DNA from: Pleomorphovibrio marinus
GTDB lineage: Bacteria; Bacteroidota; Bacteroidia; Cytophagales; Cyclobacteriaceae
Direction: 5' to 3'
DNA: 64,000 nucleotides
Assembly: GCF_003347495.1 (NCBI RefSeq)
Contig: NZ_QCXY01000002.1
Span: 434,001-498,000, forward strand
Numbering within the stretch: position 1 is the stretch's first letter; each line of letters begins with the position of its first letter. The notes under the pieces are model-generated. The model was not told where the DNA came from, ran no database searches, and saw only the letters and a list, made by a program, of their open reading frames with translations. Shown here piece by piece: positions 45,901 through 55,328 of the stretch. The position numbers were made by a program, and so were the translations under genes.

Positions 45901-47106
45901 TTAAATTCCAAATTCTATCTGGAACCTGTAAATCATGCCTCCCGGTAGGTCTGGCCTGAATTGGTAGCCATTTAGTTGGCGATAGGTCACTTCTGCCAGG
46001 GCTTTTATCCTGTGGAAACTGAAGTACCGAACCAAAACGAAGGATGCTTCTTTTGCTCCTCCCTCGATTACGTCAATATCCTCACCCGGATTTACAGCGG
46101 CATACCTACTAGCTAGTTCATAGTTGGATGGAAAAATGTAAGAAGCTTGAATGTTTACCCCGGTTCCGGTATAAACGTTACGCATAAGGTCTCCCTGAAA
46201 GGTAATGGGATTATCAGCCACCCTATGGGCATATTCTCCATAAAGTGAAAATCCCCTGAACTTAAATACTGCATCTAATAGCCAGGTCTGCATATCAGTT
46301 TCTCCAAAAAGCTGTGGGCCTATTTGACCACCTGTTCGAATTGCGTCTTGGGTATAGTTGTAACTCGCCGCCACTGAGAGCTTGGGTTTTTGTTCCCTAT
46401 AATAATCCCCCTCAAAATAATCCCCAAACCCGGTAAAGTCCCCAAAAGGCAACAATTCCAGTTTGCCGGAATAAGCTGCCCCGGTTTTGCGGTCTGCAAT
46501 AAAATAGTTTCTTCCTGTACCTGTAGTAATTGCACCAATAAAATTGTACCTCAGTCCGCTGAGGTTATTTCTATAAATACCAAAAAAGCCATTGTCCCTG
46601 TCCACATTGAAGGTTTCGTTCAGTATTGTTCTGGAGGTGAACTGAAGGTCAGCAGAGGAGATAACCCTTTGTCTATTCCCAGGCAATTTCATCACGCCCA
46701 TCCCTAGCTCAAGATGTGGGTTTACCCGATAGAAAACCACCGCATCTCTAATGATGTTCGAGTAGCCCGAATTGGCTTCATCTTGGTCCCCTCTGGTAAA
46801 TCCAAGCTGGAAGGAATACCGAAACCGGTTGTTGAAAAGATGGCCAAAAGTATGAAGACGTGCCCTTCTGGTCAAAAAAGACCTCTCCTCCAACCCGAAA
46901 GGGGTCGCAGTTGCCGCTCTGGCTTCCACACGGTTTTGCATTCTAAAACGTAGATTTATGGAATAACTACTATCACTGGGAATAAACCCTATGCCATTTA
47001 CAGAGTCTAGTCTAGAATTTAAAATGTTGATACTTTCTACTTGACCATATGAGGGGGTCAGGCTCCAAAAGGCCAAAACAAAAACAAAAGACAATTGAGT
47101 TTTCAT
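45901..47106 (-). CDS. Phosphate-selective-porin-like outer-membrane protein
   Basis: 401 residues with signal peptide (MKTQLSFVFVLAFWSLTPSYG) and a beta-barrel pattern throughout, ending in FQIEFGI, the terminal aromatic strand. Early motifs (SINLRFRMQNRVEA, LTRRARLHTFGHLFNN) are those of the porin O/P family. It probably forms an outer-membrane diffusion channel for anions or small solutes. A TAATTTTG -7 box is at 47127-47134. No phosphate-uptake genes are nearby. Confidence 0.85.
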   Translation of the reverse strand: MKTQLSFVFVLAFWSLTPSYGQVESINILNSRLDSVNGIGFIPSDSSYSINLRFRMQNRVEARAATATPFGLEERSFLTRRARLHTFGHLFNNRFRYSFQLGFTRGDQDEANSGYSNIIRDAVVFYRVNPHLELGMGVMKLPGNRQRVISSADLQFTSRTILNETFNVDRDNGFFGIYRNNLSGLRYNFIGAITTGTGRNYFIADRKTGAAYSGKLELLPFGDFTGFGDYFEGDYYREQKPKLSVAASYNYTQDAIRTGGQIGPQLFGETDMQTWLLDAVFKFRGFSLYGEYAHRVADNPITFQGDLMRNVYTGTGVNIQASYIFPSNYELASRYAAVNPGEDIDVIEGGAKEASFVLVRYFSFHRIKALAEVTYRQLNGYQFRPDLPGGMIYRFQIEFGI

Positions 47107-47126
47107 GGATTTTTGCTACAATTCGG

Positions 47127-47134
47127 CAAAATTA
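47127..47134 (-). promoter_or_regulatory. -7 box (TAATTTTG) of the porin gene
   Basis: Exact TAnnTTTG on the minus strand 20 bases before the ATG; no clear -33 box. Confidence 0.4.
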
Positions 47135-47365
47135 ACAATTTATTAATATTGAAATAATACTTAATTGATGAATAGGGATTTTATTTACGGGTGATTGGTA
47201 AATTGTGTCCACATGAAAAATCTACTACCAAATCCCCGAAAAGGCCATCGAATTCGGTAAGACAAGCTAAAGGCGAGAAATGGTGCTTCCAAATAAAATA
47301 CCTATTAAAATAAAAATAAAATTAATAATGTTTCACACAGTGTATTATTAAGTTGAATTGTTTTA

Positions 47366-47785
47366 TTATTTGTCCATTTGTTTCTTAAAATTTCTTTCAA
47401 AGTTTTCTAATAGAGAAAAGTATTTCTTGATGATGTTTTCAGAAATGGAACCCAGGTAATTTCCCGGATATAAAGGGTTGTATTGTATCCTGGCAATGAT
47501 CATATCCAGCCAACCCTGACCGTCATCTATCAAATCCTCATGGAAAGCTTCCACAGTAATATCCCTGGAACCAGAAAAGGGGGGGCGTCCCTGCTCTTTA
47601 AAATAAGTTCGCATAGTGTCCAAGGCTTTTTCATGGGAAGTTTCAAAAAGACGGACAATATCAGGACGGTATTTTTCCAAGTCATCCTTATGTCTGTTGA
47701 CCTCTTCAGTCAATTCCCTGAGTTCTTCCAATGCCTCGACAAATTCCCCAAAGCACTGCTCGCATGTAGGAAGGTACGGTTTCAT
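47366..47785 (-). CDS. Hypothetical protein, 139 aa
   Basis: Start at ATG 47785 (MKPYLPTCEQCF); an upstream TTG is poor. It has a single N-terminal CEQC pair and then a long acidic/basic helical region (ELRELTEEVNRHKDDLEKYR), which suggests a coiled coil, and a C-terminal helix (KKYFSLLENFERNFKKQ). No signal peptide. It is downstream of ruvC on the same strand with a 114-base gap. No family is recognised. Confidence 0.6.
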   Translation of the reverse strand: MKPYLPTCEQCFGEFVEALEELRELTEEVNRHKDDLEKYRPDIVRLFETSHEKALDTMRTYFKEQGRPPFSGSRDITVEAFHEDLIDDGQGWLDMIIARIQYNPLYPGNYLGSISENIIKKYFSLLENFERNFKKQMDK

Positions 47786-47899
47786 AGGGTTAGGTAAAAT
47801 AGTTAAAGGTACTGCCAATTCGTTCAGTTAAATTTATGCAAAAATCCCTTCCAATAAAAATATTGCTTTAAGGTAATAGAAATAAAGGCTCTTGCAGTT

Positions 47900-48472
47900 T
47901 TATTTCAACCTTTCCGGGTTATCCTCCAGAAAGGCCTTCCAACCTCCGCCCCTTCCCCTAGTCTGTAGCCTACCGGAATGAAAATGATGGCAAATAGCCA
48001 CCCCGAGAGCATCTGAGGCGTCCATAGTTTTTGGAAGTTCTTTGAGGAGAAGCAGCGTTTTGACCATTTCGGCCACCTGTTGTTTGGAGGCATTGCCGTT
48101 TCCTGTTACAGATTGCTTCACTTTTTTAGGGCTGTATTCGGAGATGGGCACGTCTCTGGAAAGGGCGGCTGCCATTGCCACTCCTTGAGCCCTTCCAAGT
48201 TTCAGCATGGATTGGACGTTTTCTCCAAAAAAAGGGGCCTCCAAAGCCACCGAATCCGGATGATAGGTATCGATGATTTGGACAATTCGTTCAAAAATCT
48301 TTTTCAATTTCATGGCATGTTCCTTGTACTTTCCCAATTGTATCACCCCATAGTGGATGGTTTCCAGTGCATTCCCTTTAGCCATGACCAATCCATACCC
48401 CATCACGTTAGTACCAGGGTCTATCCCCAGGATTATTTTTTCTTTTGTGTGATTTTTCTCTTCTTTGCCCAT
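47900..48472 (-). CDS. ruvC: Crossover junction endodeoxyribonuclease RuvC
   Basis: 190-residue Holliday-junction resolvase with RNase H fold. Acidic catalytic residues are seen in GIDPGTNVMGYG (Asp), ALEAPFF (Glu) and DASDALGVAICH (Asp pair). It cuts the four-way junction symmetrically with RuvAB, which are not in the window. The C-terminal tail is longer than in E. coli (about 20 residues, RGRGGGWKAFL). The divergent glycosyltransferase starts 27 bases away. Confidence 0.95.
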   Translation of the reverse strand: MGKEEKNHTKEKIILGIDPGTNVMGYGLVMAKGNALETIHYGVIQLGKYKEHAMKLKKIFERIVQIIDTYHPDSVALEAPFFGENVQSMLKLGRAQGVAMAAALSRDVPISEYSPKKVKQSVTGNGNASKQQVAEMVKTLLLLKELPKTMDASDALGVAICHHFHSGRLQTRGRGGGWKAFLEDNPERLK

Positions 48473-48498
48473 TACCGCAAGTTAGTGTAATAAATAAT

Positions 48499-49647
48499 AT
48501 GCCTATATTCCACTCCCTTTTTTTATTCCATTGGATGGCCCAAATAGCTGTATCCTATTTGTTTTTATACCTGTTCTTATTCATCCTATTATATGTTAAT
48601 TGGAGAAAGACCTTAGCCACTTCTTCATCTTTGCCCAATACCTGCAAGGTAGCCTTATTGATTCCTTTCAGAAACGAAGATTCCAACCTGTCAGGGTTCT
48701 TGCCAATGCTGATGAAATGGATTCCAGAGAGTTGGGAGGTTTTTTTTATTGACGATTGCAGCGAGGACAGCTCTTACCAAACGGTTGAGGCTTTTATCCA
48801 CGCTAAGCAAATTAATAAGTGGAGTTTGATAAAATCAACCAAGCCTGGTAAAAAGGGCGCTTTGGCTACTGGGATTTATGGTACAGACGCCGAAATCATT
48901 ATCACTACCGACGCCGACATGGTGCTTCCCAATCACAACCCTTGGGAATACCTTTTGGCTTTTTTTTCCGAAAGTAAGGTAAACATGGTAGCAGGACCCA
49001 TTTTCCCCATGCAAAACGATGGGATGATGGCTGAATTTCAAAAATACGAGTGGGCGAGTGTTCAGTTGGTAACTGGGGCCACTTTCGGTTTGCAAAGGCC
49101 ATTGATCTGCAGTGGTGCCAACCTGGCTTTCCGGAAATCGGCATTTAGGCAAGTTGGGGGGTATAAGGGAAATGAGCACCTGTTGTCGGGAGATGATGAA
49201 TTCTTGCTCAAGAAATTCGTTCGCCAGTTCGGTGCAGACACTGTAGTATTTGCCAATGATCCCCTTTCTGCTGTTTTTTTCAAACCATTTGAGCAGATGG
49301 AGGATTTATTAAAGCAAAGAATCCGCTGGGCTTCCAAATGGAACGACCATAACAATAACTTTCATTCCATTTTTTCCATTGCCGCATTTATCCTTAGTGT
49401 ATTTCCCTTACTTACACCCCTATTTTTTTTTATTGGGGAATGGGGCGTATTTTACTTTCTCGGATTTTGGACAGCCAAACTTAGTATGGATAAATTGGTT
49501 TTAGGAAAGGTGATCCAAACTTATGGACAGAGGGCATCTTTTAAAGGGGTGGTAATTACTGGCTTGTTGCATCCTCTATACGTGCTTGCTACTGGATGGG
49601 GTGTTGCAAGGGGAAGTGTGCTTTGGAAGGGAAGAAAAATAAAATGA
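48499..49647 (+). CDS. GT2 family glycosyltransferase (processive type)
   Basis: 382 residues; start ATG 48499 chosen because upstream codons run into ruvC. N-terminal membrane helix (about 10-35), GT-A domain with IPFRNEDSNL, the metal-binding TTDADMVL, GDDEFLLK, and QRIRW (QxxRW) typical of processive synthases. C-terminal membrane helices follow (IAAFILSVFPLLTPLFFFIGE). It is the first gene of a cluster with a deacetylase and a second, similar transferase. The product is probably an extracellular or lipid-linked polysaccharide. Confidence 0.88.
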   Translation: MPIFHSLFLFHWMAQIAVSYLFLYLFLFILLYVNWRKTLATSSSLPNTCKVALLIPFRNEDSNLSGFLPMLMKWIPESWEVFFIDDCSEDSSYQTVEAFIHAKQINKWSLIKSTKPGKKGALATGIYGTDAEIIITTDADMVLPNHNPWEYLLAFFSESKVNMVAGPIFPMQNDGMMAEFQKYEWASVQLVTGATFGLQRPLICSGANLAFRKSAFRQVGGYKGNEHLLSGDDEFLLKKFVRQFGADTVVFANDPLSAVFFKPFEQMEDLLKQRIRWASKWNDHNNNFHSIFSIAAFILSVFPLLTPLFFFIGEWGVFYFLGFWTAKLSMDKLVLGKVIQTYGQRASFKGVVITGLLHPLYVLATGWGVARGSVLWKGRKIK

Positions 49648-49678
49648 ATAATTATCTTTACGATAAATTAAACCAACC

Positions 49679-49930
49679 ATGACTGACGATGAGTTTGACC
49701 TAATTGATGAGCTTTACTTTGTGCAGCCTTATTCCTATTTGAAGGAAACCTTGGATTGGGAAGATGAAAAGCTTTTGGTTATCTTGCAGAGACTACTGGA
49801 GAAAGAATGGATAAAATGCCTTTACGCTCCAGATGAGGAAATCTTCGGAGACTTTGATATTTCTAAGGAGGGAAAGCAACTTTTCTATCTGGCCACTAAG
49901 AAGGGGTTGATCCACCACAACACCATATAA
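49679..49930 (+). CDS. Small conserved-looking hypothetical protein, 83 aa
   Basis: Acidic soluble protein (MTDDEFDLIDELYFVQPYSY) with a predicted helix pair resembling a winged-helix or MarR-like fold in outline (LLVILQRLLEKEWIKCLY then FDISKEGKQLFYLATKKGL). It has 31 and 16-base gaps to its neighbours, so it is co-transcribed with the transferase and phosphatase. A role in signalling with the phosphatase is conceivable but not shown. Confidence 0.7.
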   Translation: MTDDEFDLIDELYFVQPYSYLKETLDWEDEKLLVILQRLLEKEWIKCLYAPDEEIFGDFDISKEGKQLFYLATKKGLIHHNTI

Positions 49931-49946
49931 TAAAGAAGGAATAGCA

Positions 49947-51158
49947 GTGAGCATTGAAACCGTCAAATATCAGAAAAAAGAGCTGGAGTTAAAGGCCTTG
50001 TTGGAGATCACCCAGGCTATCAACGAGAATAAGTCGGAGACAGTTTTATTGAACATCTTTAAGTTCACCTGCCTGATTCACCTCAATATTAAATCTTTGG
50101 TACTGTATGTAACTGAAAAGGATGACTTTGACCAAAGGATTGCCCATAACGTAAAGGCAAATATACCATCTACCATTCCAAGAACCAGTGTAGAGGACAA
50201 CCAAGAGGCTGGAAGGCTGAGCCTGACGCTTTCGGAGGAGTATTCCTTTGCCGGATTGGATATTTATATTCCGGTATATCATAAGGATAAGATGTTGGCC
50301 ATTTTGCTGTTGAAAACGAAAGATGAGGAAAAGGAGCTGGATCTGGATTTCACGCAGGCTTTGACAAATATTTTAGTTGTTGCCTTGGAAAACAAGCGGT
50401 TTGCAAGAAGGCAATTGGAACAGGAAAGGTTAAGAAGGGAGCTTGAGATTGCCAGCAATGTGCAGCGTATGTTGTTTCCAGAACAACTTCCCGTCACTGA
50501 AAAACTCACCGCTAAAGTCACCTATTTTCCCCACAGTACCGTTGGAGGAGATTATTATGATTTAATTCAGAAATCAGAGGATGAGGTTTTTTTCTGTATT
50601 GCCGATGTCTCCGGAAAAGGGATGCCCGCAGCTTTGCTAATGTCCAATTTTCAAGCTGCACTTAGGACTTTATTGAGGAGTAGCTCCGATCTAAGAATGG
50701 TGGTTAATCAATTGAATTTCACCATTTTTGATAATACTAAGGGGGAACGGTTTATCACCTTCTTTCTGGCACATTTCCAATTCAGCACAGGAAAACTAAA
50801 TTATGTGAATGCGGGCCATAATCCACCAATATTATGCATTGACAACCAAACGGGTGTAGAGGAACTAGGGGCAGGAACCACTATACTTGGTGCTTTTAAA
50901 GAGTTGCCTTTTCTGGAAACCGGAACCAGGGAGGGCTTAAAGGGTTTTACCATTCACCTTTTTACAGATGGCCTGACGGAGACCATAAATGCCAAGGAGG
51001 AAGAATATGGGGAGGAGCGTTTTTATGAGTTTATTAAAAGAAATCCATGTGAACTACCCGATGAGTTTCATCAGAGGTTTTCCAAAGAAATCGGGGATTT
51101 TGGTCAAGGTATGGCACGAAGAGACGATTTCACGCTTTTGTCATTGAAATTCACATGA
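49947..51158 (+). CDS. GAF - SpoIIE/PP2C serine phosphatase
   Basis: 403 residues, starting at GTG 49947. N-terminal coiled coil (about 5-20), GAF-like sensor domain (about 20-155), helix QLEQERLRRELEIASNVQ linking to the SpoIIE/PP2C catalytic domain (about 200-400). Metal-binding motifs GGDYYD, ADVSGKGMPAALLM and NAGHNPP are intact. Such RsbU-like enzymes dephosphorylate anti-sigma antagonists. No STAS or HPK partner is in the window, so the target is unknown. ATGA overlap couples it to the deacetylase. Confidence 0.9.
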   Translation: MSIETVKYQKKELELKALLEITQAINENKSETVLLNIFKFTCLIHLNIKSLVLYVTEKDDFDQRIAHNVKANIPSTIPRTSVEDNQEAGRLSLTLSEEYSFAGLDIYIPVYHKDKMLAILLLKTKDEEKELDLDFTQALTNILVVALENKRFARRQLEQERLRRELEIASNVQRMLFPEQLPVTEKLTAKVTYFPHSTVGGDYYDLIQKSEDEVFFCIADVSGKGMPAALLMSNFQAALRTLLRSSSDLRMVVNQLNFTIFDNTKGERFITFFLAHFQFSTGKLNYVNAGHNPPILCIDNQTGVEELGAGTTILGAFKELPFLETGTREGLKGFTIHLFTDGLTETINAKEEEYGEERFYEFIKRNPCELPDEFHQRFSKEIGDFGQGMARRDDFTLLSLKFT

Positions 51159-51787
51159 GTTTCTTTCTTCACAAAGTGCCCTCGGTGATCCAGTGCTTAT
51201 ATCCTGCCTATATATGGCATAAGCCCAGGACATCGCGGAAGGTGTATCTTACCTTTGATGATGGACCCGTGCCGGAATCCACCCCTTTTGTACTAAATGA
51301 ACTGGGAAAGAGAGGTCTTAAAGCCAGTTTTTTTATGGTGGGAGACAATGTAAGGAAAAATACCAGTCTGGCAAAGGAGGTCTTGGCCGGAGGACACCAA
51401 ATAGGCAACCACACCTTCCATCATATAAAAGGTTCATCTATCGATACGAAGAAGTATCTTGATGAGGTCAAGGCCTGTCAATTCACCCTTGAAGACTGCT
51501 TGTCCATTTCCCCGGGACTTTTCCGGCCTCCTTACGGCAGGTTAAAAAAGAAACAGGCAACCCTACTGCAAAAAGACTTCAAGATTGTAATGTGGGAGGT
51601 GCTTTCGGGTGACTTTTCCCCTCGTTTGGATCCGGATACGGCTATCCGGAATACCTGTAAGTATACACAGGCAGGTAGTATTGTTTTATTCCATGATCAG
51701 GAGAAGTCCGCTTCATTTTTAAGAAAGGGGCTTTCGGACTATTTGGATTTCATCCAGGACGAAGGTTTCCAGACAGCATGGATTTGA
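51155..51787 (+). CDS. Polysaccharide deacetylase (NodB family)
   Basis: 210 residues, CE4 fold. The catalytic/metal motif TFDDGP (about 27-32), the HTFHH zinc-binding motif in QIGNHTFHH (about 85), and RPPYG (about 128) are all present. No signal peptide is evident, so it acts in the cytoplasm or is membrane-attached through a partner. It removes N-acetyl groups from an aminosugar substrate or polymer. Coupled to the phosphatase gene (ATGA) and overlaps the next transferase by 10 bases. Confidence 0.92.
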   Translation: MSFFLHKVPSVIQCLYPAYIWHKPRTSRKVYLTFDDGPVPESTPFVLNELGKRGLKASFFMVGDNVRKNTSLAKEVLAGGHQIGNHTFHHIKGSSIDTKKYLDEVKACQFTLEDCLSISPGLFRPPYGRLKKKQATLLQKDFKIVMWEVLSGDFSPRLDPDTAIRNTCKYTQAGSIVLFHDQEKSASFLRKGLSDYLDFIQDEGFQTAWI

Positions 51788-52899
51788 TGACACTTCTTCT
51801 AGGGGCTGCTATTATGTTGGTGGGTATTTCTATCCTACAATTTACATTATATATGTGGGATGGAAGGAGGAATGCCCCAAAGACCGAAATAAAATATAGT
51901 ACAGAGGGGGAGTTGCCCAAAGTTGCTGTATTCATTTCCGCTAGGAATGAGTGTCTTTTGTTACCAGAATGTTTGCTCACGTTAGAAAAAATGGACTACC
52001 CGAGCCATTTGATTGATTTCTATATCGCTGATGACAATAGTGAGGATGGCACCGCAGAGATCCTTTTAAGTTGGGTGAAAAAAGAAGAAAACAGGCATGG
52101 ATTTCTTATAAGGGAGGAACCTGGAACTGGCATAAATGGAAAAGCTAGGGCATTGGCAAAGATGACGGAGGTTACTGATGCCGACCTGTTTTTGTTTACC
52201 GATGCGGATTGTAGTGTGCCTTCCACCTGGGTAAGAAGTATGGTTTCGGCCTATAAAGTGGCATATGGGATGGTGATTGGGATTACGGAAGTTAAAAGGA
52301 CTGGCCCTTTTTCTACCATGCAAGCATTGGATTGGTTTCTTCACCTTGGGGTGATCAAGCATTTGTCGGATAAGGGACACAGTCTTACAGCTATGGGTAA
52401 TAATATGTTGATTGCGTCCAATGCATTAAAAAAGGCGGGAGGTTTCAGGGCTGTGGAGCGTAGCGTGACAGAGGATCTGGCAATTTGTCGCAGTCTTTAT
52501 GAAATAGGATATCGACCCTATCATTTGGTGGAGAGTGGCAATTTGGTGAAGACTAAAGCAGAAGGGGGACTGACCTTATTGTTACAACAAAGAAAGCGTT
52601 GGGCAGTAGGAGCCATGGGGTTACCTTGGTATTGGAAATTCATATTGTTTATTCAGGTCGCTTTTTTCCCTGCCATTGTGTTCATTTGCTTTCAGCACCT
52701 ATATATAGGAGCAATACTTTGGGCAGGGAAAATTTACCTTCAGTCTATGTTTTTGATCAAATTTGCCAAGAAAACGGAAACCATATTCAACCAAATTGAC
52801 TTGTTTATTTTCGAGTGGTTTTATTTGTTCACTACATGGGCCACTGCGATCTATTATTTTTGGCCCTCCAAAATAAAATGGAAAAAAAGGGCCTATTAA
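51778..52899 (+). CDS. GT2 family glycosyltransferase (second of cluster)
   Basis: 373 residues with an N-terminal membrane helix (LLLGAAIMLVGISIL), GT-A domain (VFISARNECLLLPE, FTDADCSVP for the metal) and QQRKRW (QxxRW). C-terminal membrane helices follow (ILFIQVAFFPAIVFICF). It resembles the transferase at 48499 but is not a near duplicate. Deacetylase plus two processive transferases resemble in content, not order, the synthesis machinery of deacetylated aminosugar polymers. Confidence 0.88.
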   Translation: MDLMTLLLGAAIMLVGISILQFTLYMWDGRRNAPKTEIKYSTEGELPKVAVFISARNECLLLPECLLTLEKMDYPSHLIDFYIADDNSEDGTAEILLSWVKKEENRHGFLIREEPGTGINGKARALAKMTEVTDADLFLFTDADCSVPSTWVRSMVSAYKVAYGMVIGITEVKRTGPFSTMQALDWFLHLGVIKHLSDKGHSLTAMGNNMLIASNALKKAGGFRAVERSVTEDLAICRSLYEIGYRPYHLVESGNLVKTKAEGGLTLLLQQRKRWAVGAMGLPWYWKFILFIQVAFFPAIVFICFQHLYIGAILWAGKIYLQSMFLIKFAKKTETIFNQIDLFIFEWFYLFTTWATAIYYFWPSKIKWKKRAY

Positions 52900-52927
52900 C
52901 AGGACTTTCGAAAGTAAATTTAACGAA

Positions 52928-53704
52928 ATGGAATTTATCGATACGCACGCTCATATTTATTCCAGAAAGTTTGACTCAGACAGGGAGAGTGTGATTCGCC
53001 AAGCGATTGGGGCAGGTTTAGAACAAATTTATATGCCAAATATAGATTTGGCCTCTATTCCTTTGATGTTAGAGTTGGAAAAAAGTTTTCCGGGTATCTG
53101 TATTCCTATGCTGGGTTTACACCCCTGCGATGTCAAAGAAGATTTTGAAGCAGTTCTTGAAGAAATGGAGGGGTGGTTGGAGAAAAGAGATTTTGCAGGA
53201 ATAGGGGAGACTGGTTTGGATCTTTATTGGGATAAGAGTTATTTTGAACAGCAAAAACAGGCTTTGTCCGTCCAAATTAGGTGGGCCAAAAAATGGAAAC
53301 GCCCTTTGATATTACATTGCAGGGAATCCATGGAGGAGACTATTGGTGAAATTGGTAGACAGCATTCACAGGATCTGGCCGGGATTTTCCATTGTTTTAC
53401 GGGAACTGTAGAGCAGGCAAATGCCATCATAGAAATGGGGTTTTACCTGGGCATAGGGGGTGTGAGCACCTTTAAAAACGGAGGTTTGGACAAGGTTTTG
53501 CCGACCATTGGACTAGAAAGGCTGGTTTTGGAGACAGATGCCCCTTATTTGGCGCCGGTCCCATTTAGGGGAAAGCGCAATTCCCCCGAGTACATACCTG
53601 TTATTGCACAACGATTGGCGGAAATTCTGGATGAACCCTTGGAGAAAGTAGCAGAGGTAACCACTGCTAACGCCAAGGAAATTTTTAAGGCAATTACTTC
53701 ATGA
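52928..53704 (+). CDS. TatD family metal-dependent hydrolase
   Basis: 258-residue TIM-barrel DNase/phosphodiesterase. Metal ligands and family motifs: DTHAHI, GLHPCDV, GETGLDLYW, LHCRES, FHCFTG, ETDAPYLAP. Start ATG 52928. It overlaps ansA by the ATGA at 53701-53704, so the two are translationally coupled. Role: 3'-5' DNA end processing or repair in the family; cytoplasmic. Confidence 0.95.
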   Translation: MEFIDTHAHIYSRKFDSDRESVIRQAIGAGLEQIYMPNIDLASIPLMLELEKSFPGICIPMLGLHPCDVKEDFEAVLEEMEGWLEKRDFAGIGETGLDLYWDKSYFEQQKQALSVQIRWAKKWKRPLILHCRESMEETIGEIGRQHSQDLAGIFHCFTGTVEQANAIIEMGFYLGIGGVSTFKNGGLDKVLPTIGLERLVLETDAPYLAPVPFRGKRNSPEYIPVIAQRLAEILDEPLEKVAEVTTANAKEIFKAITS

Positions 53705-54777
53705 ACTACAAAATTGTAAGGCTCAACACCGCTGCTAAGACAGAAATTGAGCATGCCGTCCTGATCATCTATACTGGAGGAACTTTGGGTATGGCCTATG
53801 ATCCACAAGGGGCGCTAGTGCCGTTTAATTTTGGTCAAATACTCGAGAAAATCCCGAACCTCAACAACTTAAATATCAGCATTACGGTAATAAGTTTCCC
53901 CGAACCCATTGACTCGAGCAACATCAACTTACAGCACTGGGTGGATATGGCTTATATTATATATGAGAACTACGATACATATGATGGTTTTGTGGTATTA
54001 CACGGGACTGACACCATGGCTTACAGCGCCTCTATGCTAAGTTACATGCTTAAAGGCCTCAATAAGCCGGTGATTTTCACTGGTGCCCAACTTCCAATAA
54101 GCGAGATGAGGTCTGATGCCAGGGAGAATTTGGTGACTTCCCTGGAAATAGCCATTACCAAGGCAAATGGGAAACCTGTGGTACCTGAGGTTTGTATCTT
54201 TTTCAACCATATGCTATTAAGAGGCAACAGGGCCAAGAAAGTCCAAAGTGTACACTTCGATGCCTTTGAATCCGAAAATTACCCAGCTCTTGCAGAATCA
54301 GGCATAATCATTGACTTCAACTATGCTTCGATTAGGCCATATGAAGAGGGAAAGCACCTGAGGTATTATAATCAGTTAGACAACCATGTAATGGTATTGA
54401 AGCTTTTTCCCGGCATCACCAAAAGTGTGATTGAAAGTTGCATCAAAATCAAAAAACTAAAAGGCATTATTTTGGAGACTTATGGCTCTGGAAACAGCCC
54501 CTCGGAGGATTGGTTTTTGAAATTGATGGAAAAGGCAGTGAAGATGGGAGTATTGGTATTGAACGTTTCTCAGTGCAACGGTGGCAGGGTGATTCAAGGC
54601 AGGTACCAAACCAGTAAAGACCTTAAACGCATAGGTGTGCTCAGTGGAGGAGACATCACAACAGAAGCAGCAGTTACCAAAATGATGTTTTTATTGGCCA
54701 ATGAACCGGATGAAAATGAGCTAAAGCGAAAATTGATTACCCCTTTGGCAGGAGAAATGTCTGTCTTGAACCATTAA
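53701..54777 (+). CDS. ansA: Type I L-asparaginase
   Basis: 358-residue cytoplasmic enzyme hydrolysing asparagine to aspartate and ammonia. The nucleophile motif is IYTGGTLGM, the second Thr-Lys relay is HGTDTMAYS, and GAQLPISEMRSDAREN is the substrate loop. No signal peptide, as expected for type I. The cluster order tatD-ansA-tRNA-exbB continues past it. Confidence 0.93.
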   Translation: MNYKIVRLNTAAKTEIEHAVLIIYTGGTLGMAYDPQGALVPFNFGQILEKIPNLNNLNISITVISFPEPIDSSNINLQHWVDMAYIIYENYDTYDGFVVLHGTDTMAYSASMLSYMLKGLNKPVIFTGAQLPISEMRSDARENLVTSLEIAITKANGKPVVPEVCIFFNHMLLRGNRAKKVQSVHFDAFESENYPALAESGIIIDFNYASIRPYEEGKHLRYYNQLDNHVMVLKLFPGITKSVIESCIKIKKLKGIILETYGSGNSPSEDWFLKLMEKAVKMGVLVLNVSQCNGGRVIQGRYQTSKDLKRIGVLSGGDITTEAAVTKMMFLLANEPDENELKRKLITPLAGEMSVLNH

Positions 54778-54945
54778 ATCCTACTATCCATAAAGTAAGT
54801 GGTAGTCAATTGTATAGCAAAATTCATGGAACTATAGTAAAATATAAATATGCCTTTTTTCCCAATAAGCCGTGGGATTATTTGCACAGGCTGAAAAATA
54901 TAATTTTATTTGTCGCACCATTTGACCTACCCACCACATTTATAC

Positions 54946-55033
54946 AGAGAGGTGTCCGAGCGGTCGAAGGAGCACGCCTGGAAAGCGTGTATACCCCTAA
55001 AGGGTATCGAGGGTTCGAATCCCTTCCTCTCTG
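54946..55033 (+). tRNA. tRNA-Ser(GGA)
   Basis: Cloverleaf of 88 nt: acceptor AGAGAGG/CCTCTCT, discriminator G (typical of serine tRNAs), anticodon stem CACGC/GCGTG at 54973-54977 and 54985-54989 with loop CTGGAAA, anticodon GGA at 54980-54982, a long type II variable arm (ATACCC/GGGTAT), and the T-loop GGTTCGAATCC. CCA is not encoded. No integrase or att-like duplication is beside it. Confidence 0.97.
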
Positions 55034-55236
55034 CTTCATTTCACAGTTCTTTGTTATTATCCTTTCAGAATAGTTTCTTGGTGCTTGTTCTACCCCTAAT
55101 TTGAACCTTCCGCTAAAAGAAGTTTATTTCCATTTATATATGGATATTTACCTTTTGGGAGCAATGAACAACCTGTTTAACAACTAAGATGCTAAAAGAA
55201 AATTAGGGTTTTTGTATTAAATATTCGCCAAATCCC

Positions 55237-55268
55237 TTGCATTTTGAACTGAAAAAATGATAACTTTA
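55237..55268 (+). promoter_or_regulatory. Candidate promoter of the exbB operon
   Basis: TTG (55237-55239), 21 nt, TAACTTTA (55261-55268; one mismatch to TAnnTTTG), 61 bases before the ATG. The remaining 295-base upstream region shows no gene. Confidence 0.4.
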
Positions 55269-55328
55269 AAAATCTTAACACGATATTAGAAACCGTTCAA
55301 CCTTTAAAAGTCTATTAAAAACTACATT

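Noticed and set aside
54946-55033. tRNA-Ser as a possible integration site
   Set aside because: No integrase, direct repeat or foreign gene is next to it.
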